From Acidobacteria bacterium AH-259-L09 (GTDB lineage Bacteria; Acidobacteriota; UBA6911; RPQK01), in the NCBI GenBank assembly GCA_027717875.1, contig JALLOL010000078.1, forward strand, positions 1 through 10,070: a stretch of 10,070 nt of DNA, in the 5' to 3' direction. Shown piece by piece: positions 6,021 through 10,070 of the stretch. How positions within the stretch are numbered: the stretch's first letter is position 1; each line of letters begins with the position of its first letter. The translations under genes and the position numbers were made by a program. The notes beneath the pieces were generated by a model, which was given only the letters and a program-made list of their open reading frames with translations, was not told the origin of the DNA and did not search any database.

Positions 6021-7127
6021 GTGAAGATTACCAAAATTGATACGAGCCTGTACCGCTTTCCGGCTCACCGGAAGATCGTCGATGCCATCCAGGAGTTTAC
6101 ACACATGGAGGTGATCGCGGCCACGGTTTATACCGATGAAGGAACCAGCGGGATGGGCTACTCCTATACGATCGGTCGCGGCGGTAGGGCGACCAAGGTC
6201 TTGCTCGACAGCGAAGTGGTCCCCCTCATTCTTGGAGAAGATCCTGCCGACATCGAGCGCCTCTGGGAGAAAATGTGGTGGTCCCTGCACTGGGTTGGCC
6301 GGCAGGGATTAGTGTCGCTCGCCATGGCAGCCATGGATATCGCGCTATGGGACCTGAAGGCCAAGCACGCCGGCCTGCCCCTGTACAAACTTCTCGGTGC
6401 CGCGCGAGATAAAATGCCGGTCTACGATACCGATTGCGGGTGGCTTAACCACAGCCAGGAAGAACTCGTCCGCGAAGCGAGTGTTCTGGTCCAGCAGGGA
6501 TTCACTGGGATCAAGATCAAGGTCGGCAAAGAGAAGCGCTCCGAGGATGTGGAACGTCTTAGGGCGGTAAGGAAGGCGATTGGTCAGGATACCAAGCTCA
6601 TGGTGGATGCCAACCTACGCTGGAGCGCGGGCGAGGCCATTGCCCGTGCGCGGCTCTTCGAGGAGTTCGATCTTTTCTGGCTCGAGGAACCCATCGAAGC
6701 CGATGACGTGCTGGGCCACGAAAAACTGCGTCAGCGTACGTCCATTCCAATCGCCGTGGGAGAAAGCCTCTACAACCGGCATGTTTTCAAAGAGTACCTG
6801 GCACGCGGGGCTGCCACAATTTTGCAGCCCGATGTGGGCCGCGTGGGAGGTGTGACCGAATGGCTTCGAATCGCTCATATGGCACACAGCTTCAACGTCT
6901 CCGTCTCGCCGCACTTCCTGATGGAGCTGCACATCCACTTGGCGTGTGCGCTTCCAAATGCCCTTTGGGTCGAACATATTCCGTTTTTGAATCGATTCGT
7001 TCAAGAGCCCTTAAGTGTGGAAGAAGGTTACGCTTTCCCGCCAAATAGACCCGGGCATGGAGTGCTCTTCAACCAGCAGAAGTCCGAGCCACACCTTGTG
7101 GAAACGAATTCCTGGCCCTGCCTGTGA
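6021..7127 (+). CDS. Enolase-superfamily sugar-acid dehydratase/racemase, mandelate racemase subgroup
   Basis: The protein has 368 residues, starting at GTG 6021 with AAGGAG ten bases upstream. It has the N-terminal capping domain and the TIM-barrel catalytic set: KIKVGK (K165, K167), VDANLRW with D196, EEP (E222-E223), GES (E248) as metal ligands, then D271 in QPDVGRVGGVTEW and H298 in SPHFLMELH, the Asp-His dyad that defines the mandelate racemase subgroup, and E318. These enzymes abstract a proton next to a carboxylate, and most characterised bacterial members dehydrate aldonic or aldaric acids (galactonate, fuconate, talarate/galactarate types). The exact acid is not readable. It is cytosolic and of usual family length. 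It is transcribed divergently from the SDR/SMP-30 operon, which supports a role in sugar-acid breakdown. All key residues are present, so activity is expected. Confidence 0.92.
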   Translation: MKITKIDTSLYRFPAHRKIVDAIQEFTHMEVIAATVYTDEGTSGMGYSYTIGRGGRATKVLLDSEVVPLILGEDPADIERLWEKMWWSLHWVGRQGLVSLAMAAMDIALWDLKAKHAGLPLYKLLGAARDKMPVYDTDCGWLNHSQEELVREASVLVQQGFTGIKIKVGKEKRSEDVERLRAVRKAIGQDTKLMVDANLRWSAGEAIARARLFEEFDLFWLEEPIEADDVLGHEKLRQRTSIPIAVGESLYNRHVFKEYLARGAATILQPDVGRVGGVTEWLRIAHMAHSFNVSVSPHFLMELHIHLACALPNALWVEHIPFLNRFVQEPLSVEEGYAFPPNRPGHGVLFNQQKSEPHLVETNSWPCL

Positions 7128-7145
7128 GCGGAAAAGCAATTTCCT
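7128..7145. repeat. 18-bp direct repeat, copy 1 (contains GGAAA-N5-TTTCC dyad)
   Basis: GCGGAAAAGCAATTTCCT begins directly after the dehydratase stop codon and recurs exactly at 8095-8112, downstream of the PilZ gene. Inside it GGAAA and TTTCC form a 5-bp dyad around a 5-base centre. After the identical part, TCCT and TTCT also correspond loosely. An exact match this long in 10 kb is unlikely by chance. Confidence 0.65.
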
Positions 7146-7273
7146 ATCCTGATGTTTTCAAAAAGTTTACCGGTCGGCTTAATTTTTTGACCTTACGCGG
7201 TCTCGCCTAGACGGAAGTGAAACACTAGGTCAATATCGCCGTCGCCATTTTCCTCTCTAAATGCTGGAAAATA

Positions 7274-7317
7274 CAACAGGTTAGAGGACACCTGTTGAGG
7301 GTGTTTATTAGACACTC
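7274..7317. promoter_or_regulatory. Two adjacent stem-loops in the spacer before the PilZ gene
   Basis: CAACAGG (7274-7280) pairs with CCTGTTG (7291-7297) over a 10-base loop. One base later GGGTGT (7299-7304) pairs with ACACTC (7312-7317) with one G-U pair. They are placed back to back with no T-run after either. They could be operator sites, a processed leader or part of a small RNA. Confidence 0.35.
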
Positions 7318-7393
7318 ATGATAGTAGATTCCCACTGCGTGCATTGCGTATAAAACAAAAGTGTAAACTATCGTAGACATTTTGCTTTAAAAC

Positions 7394-7421
7394 TTGCCTC
7401 GAACTCTTAAAACACTATACA
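7394..7421 (+). promoter_or_regulatory. Possible sigma70-type promoter for the PilZ gene
   Basis: TTGCCT (7394-7399) and TATACA (7416-7421) are separated by 16 bases and lie about 100 bases before the PilZ start. Each matches the consensus only partly, and the region is AT-rich, so chance matches are expected. Confidence 0.25.
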
Positions 7422-7520
7422 TCCACATAAGTTCCTTAATCATTAGGTTTCACTAGCTTATCGATTTCCTTTATTTCTTTTAGCCTTTGGCACCGGATGT
7501 GCTTTCAATTTCATTCAGTG

Positions 7521-8018
7521 ATGCCTACCCAATGTCCGCAGTGCGGTAACGATAACCTGAGTCGCAGGCCTCGACAAGGGGTGCTTGAGGGCCTGCTGAG
7601 CTTCTGTTTCATCTATCCCTATCGCTGCCAAGCCTGCGGGCACTGTTTTAAAGCCCTTAAGTGGAGGACCCGCTGCGTCAAGCCACTGGCTCGTCGCCAG
7701 GACAGGCGCTTCGAGACCAGCTTCACGGTTGTTTTTTCATGGGGACACACAGACGGTGAAGGTATTGTGACAGATATTGGTCTGGGTGGCTGTCGGGTGA
7801 ACACTGATGTGGAGTTGACCGAAGATTGTTGCTTGAAACTCAAGCTGCAGGTGCCTGGAAGCAAACCCGAAATTAGGGTGGAAGAGGCAGTCGTTCGCAC
7901 AGTTGAGAAAGGCTCCTTCGGTCTTAGCTTCTCGCGAGTCTCAGGAGGCGAGAGAAAACGACTCTGTCAATTCCTGGTCCAGCGGATGAAGGAAAAGAAG
8001 CGGCTTAACACTACCTGA
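7521..8018 (+). CDS. Zinc ribbon-PilZ domain protein (likely c-di-GMP sensor)
   Basis: The protein has 165 residues from ATG 7521; ATG 7497 would add eight residues (MCFQFHSV). Neither start has a good ribosome site, and 7521 is chosen because zinc-ribbon proteins usually begin just before CPxCG. Residues 5-8 (CPQC) and 36-39 (CQAC) form a four-Cys zinc ribbon flanking a hydrophobic stretch VLEGLLSFCFIYPY. From residue ~58 a PilZ domain follows: RRQDRRF (58-64), the RxxxR box of c-di-GMP binding, then DIGLGG (85-90), which corresponds to D/NxSxxG with Gly in place of Ser, and the closing GLSF (134-137). PilZ proteins sense cyclic di-GMP to control motility, secretion or polysaccharide output. 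It is monocistronic by spacing, flanked by the 18-bp repeats. The output partner is unknown. Confidence 0.8.
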   Translation: MPTQCPQCGNDNLSRRPRQGVLEGLLSFCFIYPYRCQACGHCFKALKWRTRCVKPLARRQDRRFETSFTVVFSWGHTDGEGIVTDIGLGGCRVNTDVELTEDCCLKLKLQVPGSKPEIRVEEAVVRTVEKGSFGLSFSRVSGGERKRLCQFLVQRMKEKKRLNTT

Positions 8019-8025
8019 CTGGAAG

Positions 8026-8156
8026 GGTCCGTACCTGGTCTCACAAATAAAATTTCTAATCCCAAATACTTATACCTTCCAAAATACAATCACTGCGGAA
8101 AAGCAATTTCCTGTTCTTACAACATTTGTGATATGAGGTAACGACAGGTACGAACC
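8026..8156. repeat. Nested inverted-repeat element upstream of the cytochrome P460 gene
   Basis: Outer arms GGTCCGTACCTG (8026-8037) and CAGGTACGAACC (8145-8156) match at 11 of 12 positions. Just inside them TCACAAAT (8041-8048) and ATTTGTGA (8124-8131) match at 8 of 8. The AT-rich centre carries copy 2 of the 18-bp repeat. The arrangement resembles a small non-autonomous (MITE-like) element or a long structured leader. No clear target-site duplication is seen outside the arms, and no open reading frame lies inside. Confidence 0.55.
8095..8112. repeat. 18-bp direct repeat, copy 2 (contains GGAAA-N5-TTTCC dyad)
   Basis: This is an exact copy of 7128-7145, 967 bases downstream and in the same orientation. 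It lies 77 bases after the PilZ stop, 64 bases before the cytochrome P460 start, and inside the nested inverted repeat. The two copies thus bracket the PilZ gene and its leader. Confidence 0.65.
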
Positions 8157-8176
8157 ATGACAAGGAAGGTGTTCTT

Positions 8177-8761
8177 ATGCGCATTCTTATTGTTTCCCTT
8201 CTCGCCACGGCGCTAACGGCCATCGTCGCGGTGGGCTTTACATATCGAGACGAGCCCTCGACTGAGGGAATGACGGTTCCCCAGTACGACGAAGACGGCG
8301 CTCTTCTGCGTCCCAAGGATTTTCACACCTGGGTTTTCGTCGGGGCATCGATCGGTCTGAGCTACTCGGAAGAGAGCAAACGCAGCGGACCAGGGCTGTT
8401 CCACAACGTCTACATGCAGCCCCAAGCCTACCAATATTACGTCAAAACCGGAAAGTTTCCGAAAAAAACGATGTTCGCCATGGCCGTCTACAAGCCTACG
8501 CAGAAGGCATCGATCAACCGGCAAGGATTCTTCGAAGACGAGTTTGTTTCCTTGGAAGTTGCACTCAAAGACCACGAGCACTTCGAAGAGGGCTGGGCCT
8601 ATTTTGACTTCGGCAAGTCCCGCAACCGAGCAACCGCCTTTCCCAAGGAGCGCTGCCATTCATGCCACTCCGCGCACGGCGCTGAGGACAATGTCTTCGT
8701 TCAATTCTATCCCGTTCTGCAGGAGGTGAAGAAGGCAGAGAAAGCCCACGACGAGCAGTAA
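8177..8761 (+). CDS. Secreted cytochrome P460 family c-type haem protein
   Basis: The protein has 194 residues, starting at ATG 8177 with AAGGAAGG (8162-8169) seven bases ahead. MRILIVSLLATALTAIVAVG is a Sec signal peptide or N-terminal anchor, so the protein acts in the periplasm, as c-type haem attachment requires. The P460 domain runs from about residue 45 (DFHTWVFVGASIGLSY) to 182. The haem site is CHSCH (160-164), preceded by AFPKE and followed by DNVFVQFYPVL (171-181), the family's usual ending. The best-studied member, from ammonia oxidisers, oxidises hydroxylamine and has a Lys-haem cross-link; other members are NO-binding or of unknown role. Several Lys residues (93-107 region) could serve as the cross-link, but this cannot be judged here. 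It stands alone, with no nitrogen-cycle gene nearby, and is convergent with the next gene, 24 bases away. Confidence 0.88.
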   Translation: MRILIVSLLATALTAIVAVGFTYRDEPSTEGMTVPQYDEDGALLRPKDFHTWVFVGASIGLSYSEESKRSGPGLFHNVYMQPQAYQYYVKTGKFPKKTMFAMAVYKPTQKASINRQGFFEDEFVSLEVALKDHEHFEEGWAYFDFGKSRNRATAFPKERCHSCHSAHGAEDNVFVQFYPVLQEVKKAEKAHDEQ

Positions 8762-8785
8762 CCCTTAGCCCCACTTAACGCCAGA

Positions 8786-10048
8786 CTAGCTGCGCAGCCG
8801 GCCCATCACTGACCAGACTGCCTCCACGTGGTTGCCCCGACAAGCGTAAAGCCGGTCATAGAGGTTTACCGACGGGTCGCAGTGGGGAATGATGAATTCC
8901 AGCCTATCGCCCAGCTTGATCTCACGGCTGGGAGAAGTCAGCGTAAGAATGCCGAATTCGTCCCCTCCCCACCTGTAGGTCACGCCAGTCACGTCCTTGG
9001 CCTCAGGTCCGAAGGAGCGATCAGTGGAGAAAGCCTTTAATCCGGCATCCAGCGTAACCCGGTCCGGGTGATTGGCACTCACCACGGTAGCCATCACGGT
9101 CAGTGAATGACCAAAATCATTGTAAATTTCTCCATTGCGGCTCCCGATACGGCGGTAGTCCAGGTCCATGAAGATGTAGGATCCAACTTGAAGTTCAGTC
9201 AACTCCGCTAGATCGCTATCAATGTTGTAGGTGCCTGTGCTGGTGCCGGAGAAAATTTCCACCGGTAATCCCTCCTTTGCCAGCTTTTTCCGAGTCTCGG
9301 CGGCCTGGGTCATGGCCGCAAGCGAATGCGCCTTACGATTTTCAAAACCGACCACGTGGGACGAGCCTCCTGAATAGGCCTGCAATCCTCGAAGCTTCAA
9401 GTTCTTTGACCGACTCACGTGCAAGGCCAGATCCAGGGCCGGCTGACCCGGCAAGACACCCGTTCTGCGGTCGCCCACATTCAGATCCACCACCACGTTG
9501 AGGGTTCGGCCTTGAGCTGCCGCTGCTGCCTGAAAAAGTTCAACTTGCCGAGGATGGTCCACAACCACCATAAGATCTGCAGCCTTAGCGGCCAGGCGCA
9601 CCATGCGCTCGATCTTGTTGGGACTGGTGATCGGTGAGGTCAGGAGCACACCGCGAACTTTCCCGGCCACCATCATCTCGGCCTCTGGAACCGTCGCCAC
9701 GCACACGCCCAGCGCTCCCGCCTCCAATTGTCGCCGGGCCACCTCGACGCATTTGTGCGTCTTGGCATGCGGTCTCAGGGCCTTACCGTTGGAGCTTGCG
9801 TGTTTGGCCATCTTTTTTAGATTAGCTTCGAAAATGTCCAGGTCCAAAAGTAAGGCCGGCGTGGGCAGATCCTCTTTTGTCAAGCCCTTTGTTTTGCCCT
9901 CGCGAGAAATCAAGCGGTTCACCTCCTCCGTGTGGCCCCTCTTGCCGGCAGTCAATCCTTGAGCCAGTACTTGACTGGCCCGTGAACTCTCTAAGGCCAC
10001 TCCGGTGGTCACGGTTGTTTGAATGAATTGTCGTCTCGTAGTTTTCAC
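8786..10048 (-). CDS. Tat-signalled D-threonine aldolase/D-serine dehydratase-like PLP enzyme (fold-type III)
   Basis: This 420-residue protein has a GTG start at 10048 behind AAGGGGG, about eight bases upstream. TTRRQFIQTT at the N terminus is a twin-arginine motif, though the following stretch is only weakly hydrophobic, and VLAQG (27-31) could be the cleavage region. The alanine-racemase-like barrel begins with LPTPALLLDLD (61-71). RPHAKTHK (92-99) holds the PLP lysine K96. SGTSTGTY (267-274) is a phosphate-binding region. IPHCD (387-391) near the end carries the metal site; His-x-Asp (H389, D391) resembles D-threonine aldolase more than the His-x-Cys of D-serine dehydratase. Family enzymes cleave D-threonine or related D-3-hydroxyamino acids to glycine and aldehyde, or deaminate D-serine. 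Export of such an enzyme would place it on periplasmic D-amino acids. Substrate is not certain. Confidence 0.85.
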   Translation of the reverse strand: MKTTRRQFIQTTVTTGVALESSRASQVLAQGLTAGKRGHTEEVNRLISREGKTKGLTKEDLPTPALLLDLDIFEANLKKMAKHASSNGKALRPHAKTHKCVEVARRQLEAGALGVCVATVPEAEMMVAGKVRGVLLTSPITSPNKIERMVRLAAKAADLMVVVDHPRQVELFQAAAAAQGRTLNVVVDLNVGDRRTGVLPGQPALDLALHVSRSKNLKLRGLQAYSGGSSHVVGFENRKAHSLAAMTQAAETRKKLAKEGLPVEIFSGTSTGTYNIDSDLAELTELQVGSYIFMDLDYRRIGSRNGEIYNDFGHSLTVMATVVSANHPDRVTLDAGLKAFSTDRSFGPEAKDVTGVTYRWGGDEFGILTLTSPSREIKLGDRLEFIIPHCDPSVNLYDRLYACRGNHVEAVWSVMGRLRS

Positions 10049-10055
10049 CTCAAAT

Positions 10056-10068
10056 CCCCCTTTGGGGG
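10056..10068 (-). promoter_or_regulatory. Hairpin covering the ribosome site of the PLP enzyme gene
   Basis: CCCCC, TTT, GGGGG form a 5-bp all-GC stem with a 3-base loop, ending 7 bases before the GTG start. On the minus-strand mRNA the start-proximal arm is GGGGG, which is the Shine-Dalgarno sequence itself, so folding would hide it. The leader continues beyond the window edge. Confidence 0.45.
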
Positions 10069-10070
10069 TT

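Larger units (their letters stand above)
7146..7496. other. AT-rich non-coding spacer with clustered short inverted repeats
   Basis: No supported gene lies in this stretch of about 350 bases. It contains several short dyads: CCTAG (7206-7210) / CTAGG (7225-7229), the tandem hairpins at 7274-7317, and a weak promoter-like pair at 7394-7421. No transcription terminator with a clear stem and T-run was found after the dehydratase, although a T6 run occurs near 7183-7188. It may be a long regulated leader for the PilZ gene or hold a small RNA; neither can be shown from the sequence alone. Confidence 0.4.

Noticed and set aside
7162..7191. Possible rho-independent terminator after the dehydratase (CCGGTCGGC region with T6)
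   Set aside because: The only pairings found are CCG/CGG with a 2-base loop, or GGTC/GACC across the T-run; neither is a credible terminator stem.
8026..8156. Interpretation of the nested inverted repeat as a CRISPR unit or integron attC site
   Set aside because: There are no multiple spaced repeats, no cas or integrase gene, and the core site motifs of attC are not seen.
8157..8216. 19-codon upstream reading frame (MTRKVFLCAF...) overlapping the P460 start
   Set aside because: It is most likely chance: no ribosome site precedes it, and the AAGGAAGG that would serve P460 lies inside it. It could be a leader peptide, but nothing supports that.
8213..8659. Minus-strand open frame opposite the P460 gene
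   Set aside because: The P460 frame has a signal peptide, ribosome site and CHSCH motif; this one has none of these.

Overview
The window comes from a bacterial chromosome. The genes are ordinary prokaryotic ones with short spacings and Shine-Dalgarno sites, and base composition looks moderate in GC, with AT-rich intergenic stretches. The gene mix (FtsX-type permease, CehA/McBA-type metallohydrolase, Tat-signalled versions of normally cytosolic enzymes, a zinc ribbon-PilZ protein, a cytochrome P460) resembles uncultured or soil-type Acidobacteriota or the Planctomycetota-Verrucomicrobiota group. That assignment is an impression from protein style; no marker gene is present.

Layout. Positions 1-612 (+) are the 3' end of an FtsX/MacB-type ABC transporter permease. 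Positions 656-1179 (+) form a small toxin-antitoxin remnant: a ribbon-helix-helix-like protein, a complete DUF433 antitoxin, and a DUF5615 (PIN-like) toxin that stops after about 21 codons. A four-gene minus-strand run follows (transcribed 5830 to 1205): a Tat-signalled Gfo/Idh/MocA-like protein, an SMP-30/gluconolactonase-like beta-propeller, an SDR dehydrogenase and a secreted CehA/McBA-type metallohydrolase. Divergent from it, across a 190-bp promoter region, is an enolase-superfamily dehydratase/racemase of the mandelate racemase subgroup (6021-7127, +).

An AT-rich, hairpin-bearing spacer (7128-7520) leads to a zinc ribbon-PilZ protein (+). A second structured spacer (8019-8176) leads to a secreted cytochrome P460 (+). 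The window ends with a convergent Tat-signalled D-threonine aldolase/D-serine dehydratase-like PLP enzyme (8786-10048, -).

How the genes may work together. Dehydrogenase, lactonase-fold protein and mandelate-racemase-type dehydratase are the parts list of a non-phosphorylative sugar to lactone to aldonate to 2-keto-3-deoxy acid route, and the divergent arrangement suggests shared control. However, the lactonase-like protein lacks all three canonical metal ligands and the Gfo/Idh-like protein lacks the glycine-rich nucleotide-binding loop, so two of the five proteins may not do what their family names imply. This, the broken toxin, and two non-coding structures around the PilZ and P460 genes (an exact 18-bp direct repeat and a nested inverted repeat) are the points most worth following. 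No IS element, CRISPR array, tRNA or rRNA was seen.
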